A stretch of 64,000 nt of DNA from Brevibacterium sp. W7.2 (lineage in GTDB: Bacteria > Actinomycetota > Actinomycetes > Actinomycetales > Brevibacteriaceae). Positions 52,694 through 63,566 of this stretch are shown here, in pieces. A program made the position numbers and the translations under genes. The notes beneath the pieces were generated by a model. That model was given only the letters and a program-made list of their open reading frames with translations. It was not told the DNA's origin and did not search any database. The first letter of the stretch is position 1. The number at the start of each line of letters is the position of its first letter. The stretch lies in contig NZ_CP073089.1 in assembly GCF_018137945.1 (NCBI RefSeq), positions 1,302,001-1,366,000 on the forward strand. Direction: 5' to 3'.

Positions 52694-54631
52694 TCACGAT
52701 CGACGATCGTCCGCCTCAGCGTCGGGATCATCGGTGTCGTGGCCGGTCGGCGGAGGAGCGTCCCCGCCCTTCCCGACGCCGGTGCGAGTCCGGGAGGCAT
52801 CCGCCTCCTCCGCACCCTCCTCGTCGGCGGGGACCTGGCTGAACTCCGAGGTGGCCAGACCGAACACGCCGCCGTCGTACTCGTTGACGCCGGTCGCCAC
52901 GGACTGGTCGAGCAGATGGGTCGCGAGCTCCCGCTGGATGACGAGGGGATCCTGGCACAGGTCCTTCCACAGCGCCACACAGAGCAGAAGCATGACGATG
53001 ACGAACGGCAGCGCGGAGACGATCGTGATGTTCTTCAGCCCGTTGAGCGCCTCGGAGGGATCGCTGCCCCCGGCCAGAAGCATCACCGCCGCGACCGCAC
53101 CCGTCGCGACACCCCAGAAGATGACGAGCCGCCTGCCCGGTTCGAGGGCCCCGTTGGCCGAGAGCGTGCCCATGACGATCGACGCCGAATCGGCTCCCGT
53201 GACGAAGAAGATCGCGATGAGGATGACCGTGACGATCATGAGGATGATCGCGATGAGGTTGGGCAGGGGAAGCGCGCCGAGGAGGTCGAAGAGGATCGTG
53301 TCCATCTTGATGTCCGGTTCGCCGTCGACGATGCTCGCGAGCGCCCGGACAGTGCCCTCACCGCGTTCGGCGCGCTCCTGGATGCCGATGGCGCCGCCGC
53401 CGAAGATCGCGAACCAGATCGTCGAGACCACCGAGGGGACGATGAGGACGCCGGTGACGAACTGGCGGACCGTCCGTCCGCGGGAGATGCGGGCGATGAA
53501 GAGGCCGACGAAGGGCGACCACGAGATCCACCATGCCCAGTAGAAGACCGTCCACGAGGACAGCCATTCGTTGACGCCGACCCCGTTGGCCGCCGTCCGC
53601 GAGGCCATCTGCGGCAGATCCTCGATGAACGAGCCCACCGAGGAGGGGATGACGTTGAGGATGAACAGCGTCGGCCCGCCGATGAAGACGATCGCGGCGA
53701 CGATGACCGCGAGGACCATGTTGATGTTCGACAGCCACTGGATGCCCTTCTCCACCCCGGACACGGCCGAGGCGACGAAGGCCGCGGTGAGGATCGCGAT
53801 GATGAGGACGAGGACTGGGGAGGAGACATCGGGGAGGATGCCTGCAGTCTGGATGCCGCCGCCGATCTGGATGGCCCCGAGCCCGAGCGAGCACGCGGAG
53901 CCGAAGAGGGTGGCGAGGATCGCGAGGATGTTGATGATCTTCCCGCCGACCCCGTTGACCACGCGCTCGCCGAAGAGCGGGGTGAACATCGAGGAGAAGA
54001 GCTGGGAGCGCCCGAGCCGGAACGACCCGTAGGCGACGCCGAGGCCGACGATCGCATACATCGCCCACGGGTAGAGGGTCCAGTGGAACAGCGTCGTGCC
54101 CATGGCCGTGCCCATCGCCTCGGCGGTCGACCCGTCGACGGTGTTCGGTGGGGGAGACATGTAGAAGAACAGGGGCTCGCCCACCCCGGAGAAGACGAGG
54201 CCGATGCCCATGCCGGTGGCGAACATCATCGCGATCCACGAGGAGGTGCGGAACTCCGGCTTCTCCCCGTCCTTGCCGAGCGGGATCCGCCCGAACCGGC
54301 TGACGGCGACGACGATGACGAAGATCGTGAAGACCGTGGCGGCGATGACGAAGAGCCACCCGAAGTTGTCCATCACCCCGGTCAGGGCGGCACCGGCGAC
54401 GACGCCGAGGCTCTCCGGCGAGATGAAGCCCCAGACGACGAAGGCGACCGCGAGGAACCCGGCGGTGAAGAAGACCGGCTTGTCGAGGCCGATGCGGCGC
54501 AGATACCGCTTCTTCGTCGGCGGATTCTGCAGGTGGGTGATGAGTTCGCGCGTGCGGTCGAAGCCGTTGCCGGCCCCGAGGCCGGAGTCGTCGACGTTGC
54601 CGCTGCCGGAGGTGTTCGATGGATCGCTCAT
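52694..54631 (-). CDS. BCCT family betaine/carnitine/choline transporter
   Basis: 645 residues, about 12 membrane segments between 65 and 530. The family signature is plain: WTVFYWAWWISWSPFVGLFIARISRG (quoted in parts here: FYWAWWISWSPF, GLFIARISRGRT). GMGIGLVFSGVGEPLFFY and NMVLAVIVAAIVF also fit. It takes up betaine or related compounds with sodium or protons in osmotic stress. I chose the ATG of MSDPSNTSG at 54631; the open frame goes further but without support. The C-terminal 100 residues are an acidic tail, a likely osmosensing region. Confidence 0.92.
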   Translation of the reverse strand: MSDPSNTSGSGNVDDSGLGAGNGFDRTRELITHLQNPPTKKRYLRRIGLDKPVFFTAGFLAVAFVVWGFISPESLGVVAGAALTGVMDNFGWLFVIAATVFTIFVIVVAVSRFGRIPLGKDGEKPEFRTSSWIAMMFATGMGIGLVFSGVGEPLFFYMSPPPNTVDGSTAEAMGTAMGTTLFHWTLYPWAMYAIVGLGVAYGSFRLGRSQLFSSMFTPLFGERVVNGVGGKIINILAILATLFGSACSLGLGAIQIGGGIQTAGILPDVSSPVLVLIIAILTAAFVASAVSGVEKGIQWLSNINMVLAVIVAAIVFIGGPTLFILNVIPSSVGSFIEDLPQMASRTAANGVGVNEWLSSWTVFYWAWWISWSPFVGLFIARISRGRTVRQFVTGVLIVPSVVSTIWFAIFGGGAIGIQERAERGEGTVRALASIVDGEPDIKMDTILFDLLGALPLPNLIAIILMIVTVILIAIFFVTGADSASIVMGTLSANGALEPGRRLVIFWGVATGAVAAVMLLAGGSDPSEALNGLKNITIVSALPFVIVMLLLCVALWKDLCQDPLVIQRELATHLLDQSVATGVNEYDGGVFGLATSEFSQVPADEEGAEEADASRTRTGVGKGGDAPPPTGHDTDDPDAEADDRRS

Positions 54632-54786
54632 GGGTTCGGTTGCCGCATCGGGTCGCCTCAGACGGCCGTGCGCGGCGATCCTTCCTGGTCTCGACGGCGA
54701 GGTGAGAGGCACACTACCAAAATCTGTGACCCAGGCAAGAGGGTGTCCGGGCGGCAGGTCCGGCCCCCGCTATGCTTAAGGACACG

Positions 54787-57700
54787 ATGCATCTCAAAAG
54801 CCTGACCCTGCGCGGATTCAAATCCTTCGCCTCGGCCACGACCCTGAAGTTCGAGCCGGGCATCACCTGCGTCGTCGGCCCCAACGGGTCAGGCAAGTCC
54901 AACGTCGTCGACGCTCTCTCCTGGGTGATGGGCGAACAGGGGGCGAAGAACCTGCGCGGCGGGAAGATGGACGACGTCATCTTCGCCGGCACCTCGAAGC
55001 GCCAGGCCCTCGGCCGCGCCGAGGTGACCCTGACCATCGACAACTCCGACGGAGCCATCCCCGTCGACTACACCGAGGTGACGATCTCCCGGACCCTCTT
55101 CCGCACCGGGGGCAGCGAATACGCCGTCAACGGGGCACCCGCCCGCCTCCTCGACATCCAGGAGCTCCTCAACGACTCCGGCCTCGGCAAGGAGATGCAC
55201 GTCATCGTCGGCCAGGGCCGCCTCGACGCGATCCTCCACGCCGACCCCATCGAACGCCGCAGCTTCATCGAGGAGGCCGCCGGCGTCCTCAAGCACCGCC
55301 GCCGCAAGGACAAGGCCGTCCGCAAGCTCACCGGCCTGCAGACCAACCTCGACCGCCTCGGCGATCTGCGCACCGAACTCAACCGGCAGCTCGGACCGCT
55401 GGGACGCCAGGCTCAGGCAGCCGCCCGCGCCGCCACCGTCCAGGCGACTCTCCGCGATGCCACCGCCCGGCTGCTGGCCGACGACGCCGTGCGCCTGCAG
55501 GCCTCCCTCTTCGCCGCCTCCGACGGGGGAGGCGACCACACGGAGAGGATCGCCGACCTCGAAGGCCGCCGCGCGCAGGCGGAGTCCCGGCTGACCGAGA
55601 TCGAGACCCGGCTCTCGAACGTCGAAGGTGACCTCGAGGAGATGCGCACCGCGGAATCCCGCACCCAGACCCAGGCCGTGCGCGCCAGCGGCCTGGCCAG
55701 CCGCGCCGGCGACAAACGCTCCCACCTCCTCTCCGAGGTCACCAGCCTCGGCCGGCGCGAAGGCCGCTCACCCGATGAGCTGCGCAGCCAGGCCGAGGGA
55801 ATCAAATCGGAGCTCAGCGCCGCCGATGAGGCCGTCACCGACTCGACAGCCGCCCTCGAGACCGCGAACGCCCGCAAAGAGGAACTCGCCGCCGCCCTGC
55901 GGGAGGCCGAAGCCGACGTCAAGGCCGCACAGATCGCCATCACCGAGGCGGTGAAGAACCGTTCGAGCCTCCACTCCCGGCAGGAGCAGGCACGCTCCCG
56001 CATCACCGACCTGCAGGCCCGCATCGAAGCCGGCCGCAGCGAGATCGCGACGATCGAGACCCGACTCGTCGACCGACGCGAAGCCCTCACCGCCGCCGAA
56101 GCCGCCGTCGAGACCGTCGAAGAGGGCGAGACCACCCTCGATGAGACCTATGAGACGGCGAAGGCAGCCCAGACCGACCTCGAAACGCAGCTGCGGGAGG
56201 AGAAGGCGAAGCGCGCCGAGGCGGCCTCCGAACTCGCCTCCGCCCGCGCCCGTGCCGAAGCCCTCGCACTCGGCACCGCACTCGAAGCCGACCTGAACGA
56301 CATAGTCTCCTCCGGCCTGCCCGGGGTCGAGACCGCCGTGACGGAGAAGCTCACGGTGACCACCGGCTACGAGATGGCCGTGGCCGCGGCCCTGTCGACG
56401 ACCGTGAGCGGCGTCATCGTCGACTCCGGGCAGGCGGCACTGACGGTGCTCGACCACCTCGGCGAGGACACCAACGTCTCCCTGACCATCCCCAGCGGAA
56501 CCCACCCGGCCCCTGCGGGCACAGCCGAGGCGACCGCCTCGGCGGGAGGATCCGGAAAAGGCGGTGACACCGGGCCCCAGCGCCTGGCCGACTTCGTCCG
56601 CGCCGACGACCCCGCCCTCGACACCCTCGTCAGGAGCGCCCTGACCGCCGTCGTGTGCACCCCCGACGCGGCCACCGCGCTCGCCGTCGTCGACGCGGAC
56701 CCGCAGCTCACCGCCGTCACCGTCCACGGCGAGGTCATCACCTCGACCCGCGTCAGCCGCGCCCGCACCGCCTCGGGCACCCGGCTCGCCTCGCAGACGG
56801 CGCTGACCGAGACCGAGGAGACGATCGCCGGCCTCGAAGCGACCGTGACCGGGCTCGACGCCGACATCGCCGCGACCGAACGGAGGCTCGCCGAGGCGAA
56901 ACCCGTCACCGCCGCGGCCCTCGAGGCCCTCCACTCCTCGGACGCGCAGATCATGGCCGCCGCCGAGGAGGTCTCCCGGATCACCGGTGAGATCGCCGCC
57001 GACGAGACCCGCCTGAGCCGGGCCGGGGAGAACGACGCCGAACTCCGCCGCCGCCTCGCCGCAGCCCAGCAGGACGCCGACACCGCCGAAGCGGCCCTGG
57101 CCGGGGTCGAGGACGTCGACGAGGTCGTCGACACCTCACACCGGGACGCGCTCAGCCGTGAGGTCTCCCAGACCTCCGAAGACGTCATCGAAACCCGCAT
57201 CGCACACAAGGCCGCAACCGACCGCGCACGGTTCCTCCGCGACCGCGTCGACTCCCTCACCCGGCAGGCCGCCGCCGAGGAGGCCGCCCGCGAACAGGCG
57301 CAACGGGCCATCGCCCGCAAGACCACCGCCGCCGCTTCGGCGCTGACGATCGCCGAGGTCGCCGAGGAGGCAGCAGCACTCGCCGCCGCCACCGTGACCG
57401 AACTCGCCGAGACCATCGGAGTCCTCGTCGACGAGCGCGCGGGCCTGCGGGAGGAGAAGGGCCGCCTCGGCGAGGAACTGGGTCAGACGCGGAAGGAACT
57501 GGGCCGACTCAAGGACGCCGCCGCGGAGGCCGAGCTCGCGAAGGAGCGGTACCGGCTCAAGCTCGAGGAGATCGAGCACCGCGCCGAACAGGAGACGGGA
57601 CTCGGCATCGACCGGCTCATCGAACTCTTCGGACCCGACACCCCCGTGCCCGGCTTCGAGGACGGGGAGGAGGAGAGGCCCTACGTCCGCTCCGAGGTCG

Positions 57701-58347
57701 AGAAGCGGCACAAGGAGGCCTCGAAGCAGCTGGCGCGGATCGGCACGGTCAACCCGCTCGCCCTCGAGGAGTACGAAGCGCTCAAGGAACGCCACCAGTT
57801 CCTCGAGAAGCAGATCGCCGACATCGAATCCTCGCGCAAGGACCTCATGCAGCTCGTCGACGAGGTCGACCGGCACGTCGAACGCGTCTTCGCCGAGGCC
57901 TACGCCGACACCGCCCGCGAGTTCGAGGACATCTTCTCCCGCCTCTTCCCCGGCGGCGAAGGCAGCCTCAGCCTCACCGACCCCGACGACATGCTCACCA
58001 CCGGCGTCGACGTCCACGCGAGGCCTGCGGGCAAGAAGGTCAAACGCCTCTCGCTGCTCTCCGGCGGGGAGCGCTCGCTTGTGGCCGTGGCGATGCTCGT
58101 CGCGATCTTCAAGGCCCGGCCGAGCCCCTTCTACGTTATGGACGAAGTCGAAGCCGCCCTCGACGATCTCAATCTCTCCCGTCTGCTCACGGTGTTCAGG
58201 GAGCTGCAGGATTCGAGCCAGCTCATCGTCATCACCCACCAGAAGCGGACGATGGAGATCGCCGACGCCCTCTACGGGGTGACGATGCACGGCGACGGCG
58301 TCTCGAAGGTGATCTCCCAGCGCATCCCGACCCGCCCCGAGGAGTGA
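54787..58347 (+). CDS. smc: Chromosome segregation protein SMC
   Basis: 1186 residues. N-terminal head with Walker A VVGPNGSGKSNVVDAL, long coiled coils, a hinge near 500-680 (LNDIVSSGLPGVETAV, FVRADDPALDTLV), and the C-terminal head with signature RLSLLSGGERSLVAVAML and Walker B PFYVMDEVEAALDD. It condenses and segregates chromosomes with ScpAB. ATG at 54787 follows TATGCTTAAG closely, so the message is probably leaderless; an in-frame ATG at 54772 lies inside that -10. The coils are Ala/Glu-rich. Confidence 0.96.
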   Translation: MHLKSLTLRGFKSFASATTLKFEPGITCVVGPNGSGKSNVVDALSWVMGEQGAKNLRGGKMDDVIFAGTSKRQALGRAEVTLTIDNSDGAIPVDYTEVTISRTLFRTGGSEYAVNGAPARLLDIQELLNDSGLGKEMHVIVGQGRLDAILHADPIERRSFIEEAAGVLKHRRRKDKAVRKLTGLQTNLDRLGDLRTELNRQLGPLGRQAQAAARAATVQATLRDATARLLADDAVRLQASLFAASDGGGDHTERIADLEGRRAQAESRLTEIETRLSNVEGDLEEMRTAESRTQTQAVRASGLASRAGDKRSHLLSEVTSLGRREGRSPDELRSQAEGIKSELSAADEAVTDSTAALETANARKEELAAALREAEADVKAAQIAITEAVKNRSSLHSRQEQARSRITDLQARIEAGRSEIATIETRLVDRREALTAAEAAVETVEEGETTLDETYETAKAAQTDLETQLREEKAKRAEAASELASARARAEALALGTALEADLNDIVSSGLPGVETAVTEKLTVTTGYEMAVAAALSTTVSGVIVDSGQAALTVLDHLGEDTNVSLTIPSGTHPAPAGTAEATASAGGSGKGGDTGPQRLADFVRADDPALDTLVRSALTAVVCTPDAATALAVVDADPQLTAVTVHGEVITSTRVSRARTASGTRLASQTALTETEETIAGLEATVTGLDADIAATERRLAEAKPVTAAALEALHSSDAQIMAAAEEVSRITGEIAADETRLSRAGENDAELRRRLAAAQQDADTAEAALAGVEDVDEVVDTSHRDALSREVSQTSEDVIETRIAHKAATDRARFLRDRVDSLTRQAAAEEAAREQAQRAIARKTTAAASALTIAEVAEEAAALAAATVTELAETIGVLVDERAGLREEKGRLGEELGQTRKELGRLKDAAAEAELAKERYRLKLEEIEHRAEQETGLGIDRLIELFGPDTPVPGFEDGEEERPYVRSEVEKRHKEASKQLARIGTVNPLALEEYEALKERHQFLEKQIADIESSRKDLMQLVDEVDRHVERVFAEAYADTAREFEDIFSRLFPGGEGSLSLTDPDDMLTTGVDVHARPAGKKVKRLSLLSGGERSLVAVAMLVAIFKARPSPFYVMDEVEAALDDLNLSRLLTVFRELQDSSQLIVITHQKRTMEIADALYGVTMHGDGVSKVISQRIPTRPEE

Positions 58348-58528
58348 GCCTGCGTGTCGGCGGCATTCAGCGGAGTCCCAGGGAATTCTCCAGCGGCCAC
58401 GCCACCCCGTGTGACTTCAGCCCTGTGCAGGGACTATAGACTTGTGGGACGAAGAAGCACTGTCGAGAACTTATGAGGAGCGGGACGTCCATGGCCGAGT
58501 CGGCTGAACCACGGGGTGACTGCCTGGC

Positions 58529-58930
58529 ATGAATGCAGTACTCGTCGTCATCGTCGGACTCGCCATCTCCTTCGCCCTCGCCCTCGTCGTCGTCCTCCTC
58601 GTCGCCCTTCCCGGGCTGCGCGCGGAAGGACGGCTGCGATACTCCTCGGATGTGCAGCGCTTCCGACTGCCCGGCCAGTGGACCGGCTACGACGACGAAG
58701 TCCACGAGTTCTTCGGCCACGACGACGGCACCTCCCACCTGGCCACCCGTGAACAGGCCGCCGTCACCGCGATCCGCGACCACTCGTACGTGCTCCGCCC
58801 GCAGCCGCGCCGACATGCGGCACCATCGCTGCTCACCGTCCGGCCGCGCACCCGCCACTGGAAGATCCCCGATTCGGGCACCGGCTGGCGCACCACCGCC
58901 GGTCTGCTCTTCGGCTCCCGCGGCACCTGA
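58529..58930 (+). CDS. Single-pass membrane protein, unknown
   Basis: 133 residues: one helix near the start (VLVVIVGLAISFALALVVVLL), then FRLPGQWTGYDDEVHEFFGHD and LRPQPRRHAAPSLLTVRPR. Found between smc and ftsY; I know no function. ACTATAGACTTGTG at about 58433 could be its promoter. The 181 bases before it hold no other gene. Confidence 0.6.
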   Translation: MNAVLVVIVGLAISFALALVVVLLVALPGLRAEGRLRYSSDVQRFRLPGQWTGYDDEVHEFFGHDDGTSHLATREQAAVTAIRDHSYVLRPQPRRHAAPSLLTVRPRTRHWKIPDSGTGWRTTAGLLFGSRGT

Positions 58931-59053
58931 GACCACCCCTGACCGCCTTGGGCAGGGGACTGTCCGCGCGCGGCACCGCCCGTGACACGTTCACGGAGAC
59001 CAGGCCGTAACCCTTACGGCGCTAGGACAGCAGACCAAGGAGGACGTCCCGCA

Positions 59054-60196
59054 ATGGACCAGCCGATCATCCTGCTCATCGTCGCAGCCATCGTCTTCAT
59101 CCTCGTCGTGGCGCTGGGCATCAGCCTGCGCATCAACGCCCGACGCAAGGGCTTCGGCGAGGACCAGTCGATCGACGCCGACTTCACCGGCGAACTGACG
59201 ATCGACGAGATCACCGAGGCCGTGGCCAAGGAGAAGGAGAAAGCGGCCGGCTCCGAGGTGCCGACCGAACCGGCCAGCCGCCTCGTCCGCCTCCGCGAGA
59301 GACTCGCGAAGTCGAACTCCGGGCTCGGCCGCGGACTGCTCAACCTCCTCTCCCGCGACACCCTCGACGAGGCGACGTGGGAGGAGATCGAGGACACCCT
59401 CATCCTCGCCGACGTCGGCGTCGAACCGACCTCCGAACTCGTCGACACCCTCCGCGAACGCGTCAAGGTGCTCGGCACCCGCGACCCCGACGAGGTTCGG
59501 GGACTGCTGCGCGAGGAGCTCATCAAGCTCGTCGACCCGACGATGGACCGCGAACTCGCCACCTCCGGCACCGCAGGGGATCCTGCCGTCATGCTCGTCG
59601 TCGGCGTCAACGGCGCCGGCAAGACGACGACGGTGGGCAAGATCGCCCGCGTCCTCGTCGCCGAGGACAAATCCGTCCTCCTCGGCGCCGCCGACACCTT
59701 CCGCGCGGCCGCCGCCGACCAGCTGACGACCTGGGGCTCACGCGTGGGCGTGGAGACCGTGCGCGGCGAGGAGGCCGCCGACCCCGCCTCGGTGGCCTAC
59801 GCCGCCGTCGAGAAGGGCAAGGCGGAGGACGCCGACGTCGTCCTCATCGACACCGCTGGTCGCCTGCAGAACAAGGTCGGGCTCATGGACGAGCTGCGCA
59901 AGGTCAAGCGCGTGGCCACCCGTCCCCTCGGCGAGGGCCACGACATCGACGAAGTCCTCCTCGTCCTCGATGCGACGACCGGGCAGAACGGGATGCAGCA
60001 GGCCAGGGTGTTCGCCGAGGCGGTCGACATCTCCGGCATCGTGCTCACGAAGCTCGACGGCACTGCGAAGGGCGGCATCGTCATCGCCGTCCAGCGTGAG
60101 CTCGGGGTCCCGGTCAAGCTCATCGGCCTCGGCGAAGGTGCCGACGACCTCGCCCCGTTCACCGCCGAAGGGTTCGTCGACGCTCTCCTCGACTGA
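59054..60196 (+). CDS. ftsY: Signal recognition particle receptor FtsY
   Basis: 380 residues with an N-terminal membrane helix (IILLIVAAIVFILVVALGI), an acidic stretch, and the NG GTPase domain: GVNGAGKTTTVGKIA (G1), DTFRAAAADQL, LIDTAGRLQNK (G3) and LTKLDGTAKGG (G4). It receives ribosomes carrying SRP at the membrane. AAGGAGGA before ATG. The Ffh partner is 1.6 kb downstream. Confidence 0.96.
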   Translation: MDQPIILLIVAAIVFILVVALGISLRINARRKGFGEDQSIDADFTGELTIDEITEAVAKEKEKAAGSEVPTEPASRLVRLRERLAKSNSGLGRGLLNLLSRDTLDEATWEEIEDTLILADVGVEPTSELVDTLRERVKVLGTRDPDEVRGLLREELIKLVDPTMDRELATSGTAGDPAVMLVVGVNGAGKTTTVGKIARVLVAEDKSVLLGAADTFRAAAADQLTTWGSRVGVETVRGEEAADPASVAYAAVEKGKAEDADVVLIDTAGRLQNKVGLMDELRKVKRVATRPLGEGHDIDEVLLVLDATTGQNGMQQARVFAEAVDISGIVLTKLDGTAKGGIVIAVQRELGVPVKLIGLGEGADDLAPFTAEGFVDALLD

Positions 60197-60204
60197 GCCA
60201 TCCC

Positions 60205-60241
60205 GCCCGCTGAGACAGTCGAACGATCGGTCTCAGCGGGC
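60205..60241 (+). terminator. Terminator of ftsY
   Basis: A perfect 12-bp stem GCCCGCTGAGAC/GTCTCAGCGGGC with a 13-base loop, followed by TTCTC, starts eight bases after the ftsY stop. Confidence 0.85.
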
Positions 60242-60286
60242 TTCTCACTGCCTCTGACCAGGCATTCCGCCTCACCTGAGGCCCTC

Positions 60287-60324
60287 GTCACATTCTCGAA
60301 ACATCGTCGAATCATTCCCGTGAC
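60287..60324 (+). promoter_or_regulatory. GlnR-like box upstream of amtB
   Basis: GTCAC-n6-GAAAC-n6-GAATC-n6-GTGAC with 11-base phasing, 58 bases before amtB. The first pair matches the actinobacterial GlnR half-site (GTnAC-n6-GAAAC); the second pair is poor. Confidence 0.4.
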
Positions 60325-60381
60325 CTCGTCCCTGAAGACTGGGCGCACCGGAACCGATTGAGACGATTGAGAGACAGAGAC

Positions 60382-61602
<1,221 letters not shown>

Positions 61603-61683
61603 CGCCCCAGGCTCCCGCGCGGGGATGCCGGTCGGTCTCGCCGGCCGCCCGGCGCGGGGGAGTACGCCGGAGTGCTCACAGCT

Positions 61684-61723
61684 CACCCCACCCACGGTCC
61701 CAGCAGACATCGTGGGTGGGGTG
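61684..61723 (+). terminator. Terminator after amtB
   Basis: A 13-bp stem CACCCCACCCACG/CGTGGGTGGGGTG with a 14-base loop, then TTCT. Confidence 0.8.
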
Positions 61724-61809
61724 TTCTGGCATCTGAAAGGGATTCGGCCCCGCCCAGGGGGAGTTGTTAGTCTAGAGAGTCGACCAACACTGACGAAGAA
61801 GGCCTGCAC

Positions 61810-63411
61810 GTGTTCAACTCTCTCTCCGATCGGCTCACCGCGACATTCAAGAATCTGCGCGGCAAAGGTCGGCTCTCCGAAGCCGACGTCGATGCCACCA
61901 TCCGCGAGATCCGTCGTGCCCTCCTCGATGCCGACGTGGCCCTGCCCGTCGTCCGCGCCTTCACCGGTCGCATCCGCGATAGGGCCCTGTCGGCCGAGGT
62001 CTCGGGGGCGCTCAACCCCGGCCAGCAGGTCGTCAAGATCGTCAATGAGGAACTCGTCGGCATCCTCGGCGGGCAGACCCGGCGGCTGACGTTCGCCAAG
62101 CGCCCGCCCACGGTCATCATGCTCGCCGGCCTCCAGGGCGCCGGCAAGACGACGCTGGCGGGCAAGCTCGCCCACTGGCTGAAGTCCGAAGGCCACCGAC
62201 CGATGCTCGTCGCCGCCGACCTGCAGCGGCCCAACGCCGTGAATCAGCTGCAGATCGTCGGTGAGCGCGCCGGTGCCGTCGTCTACGCGCCGGAACCGGG
62301 CAACGGCGTCGGCGACCCGGTCAAGGTCGCCACCGATGCGATCGACGTCGCGAAGTCGAAGCTCCACGACGTCGTCATCGTCGACACCGCCGGTCGCCTC
62401 GGCATCGACGAAGAGCTCATGCAGCAGGCCGCCGACATCCGCGCGGCCGTCAACCCCGACGAGGTCCTCTTCGTCATCGATGCGATGATCGGTCAGGACG
62501 CCGTGACGACCGCCGAGGCGTTCGCCGACGGCGTCGACTTCACCGGTGTCGTCCTCTCGAAGCTCGACGGCGACTCCCGCGGCGGTGCCGCGCTCTCGGT
62601 GGCCGAGGTGACCGGCAAGCCGATCATGTTCGCCTCGACCGGTGAGTCGATGACGGACTTCGAGCAGTTCCATCCCGACCGGATGGCCGACCGCATCCTC
62701 GACATGGGCGACATCCTCACGCTCATCGAGCAGGCCGAGAAGAACTTCGATGAGAAGGAGACTGAGAAGCTCCAGAAGAAGTTCGAGTCCGGTGAGGACT
62801 TCGACCTCAACGACTTCCTCACGCAGATGTCGGGTCTGAAGAAGATGGGGTCGATGAAGAAGATGCTCGGCATGATGCCGGGCATGAGCCAGTACAAGGA
62901 TCAGATCGAGAACTTCGACGAGCGCGAGGTCGACCGGGTCGAGGCGATCGTGAGATCGATGACACCGTACGAGCGCAGCAACCCGAAGATCCTCAACGGC
63001 TCACGCCGGGCCCGCATCGCCCGGGGCGCCGGGACGACGGTGACCGCGGTCAACCAGCTCATGGAGCGCTTCACGCAGGCGCAGAAGCTCATGCGCGGCA
63101 TGGGGCGCGGCGGCATGCCGGGGATGCCCGGCATGGGAGGCATGCCCGGAATGGGCGGAATGCCCGGTGGCGGCGCCGGCAAGGGCAAGAAGAAGGCGGC
63201 GGGGAAGAAGAAGGGCCGCAAGGGCGGCCAGTCGGGCAACCCGGCCAAGCGCGCCGAGCAGGCGCAGGCCGCGCTCGACCGGAAGTCGGGGAAGACCAGG
63301 GACCCGGTCGGCTCCGCGTTCGGCGGCGTCGACCTCGGCGGGGACGATGACCTCGATCTCGCGAAGCTGCCGAAGGGATTCGGCGGCATGTTCCCAGGTG
63401 GAAAGAAGTAG
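61810..63411 (+). CDS. ffh: Signal recognition particle protein Ffh
   Basis: 533 residues, GTG start. N domain, then GTPase motifs LAGLQGAGKTTLAGKLA, VIVDTAGRLGID and LSKLDGDSRGG, and the methionine-rich M domain that binds 4.5S RNA and signal peptides (MKKMLGMMPGM, KILNGSRRARIARGAG). The tail is unusual: about 100 residues with GGMPGM repeats, then a lysine/glycine stretch and a hydrophobic acidic end, a feature of some actinobacteria. Confidence 0.97.
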   Translation: MFNSLSDRLTATFKNLRGKGRLSEADVDATIREIRRALLDADVALPVVRAFTGRIRDRALSAEVSGALNPGQQVVKIVNEELVGILGGQTRRLTFAKRPPTVIMLAGLQGAGKTTLAGKLAHWLKSEGHRPMLVAADLQRPNAVNQLQIVGERAGAVVYAPEPGNGVGDPVKVATDAIDVAKSKLHDVVIVDTAGRLGIDEELMQQAADIRAAVNPDEVLFVIDAMIGQDAVTTAEAFADGVDFTGVVLSKLDGDSRGGAALSVAEVTGKPIMFASTGESMTDFEQFHPDRMADRILDMGDILTLIEQAEKNFDEKETEKLQKKFESGEDFDLNDFLTQMSGLKKMGSMKKMLGMMPGMSQYKDQIENFDEREVDRVEAIVRSMTPYERSNPKILNGSRRARIARGAGTTVTAVNQLMERFTQAQKLMRGMGRGGMPGMPGMGGMPGMGGMPGGGAGKGKKKAAGKKKGRKGGQSGNPAKRAEQAQAALDRKSGKTRDPVGSAFGGVDLGGDDDLDLAKLPKGFGGMFPGGKK

Positions 63412-63566
63412 GCCTTTCTGGCACAATGATCTCTTGTACTTTCGCCTCGGCGCGGGCCCTCTCTTCTGCCTCGAGTCGATAGTCCAGGTCGCAGACTCCG
63501 TCACGTCAACCCCACGACTGTGCGGTGCCTCTGTGCAAACAGAACACAAAAGGAGACACCACTACA

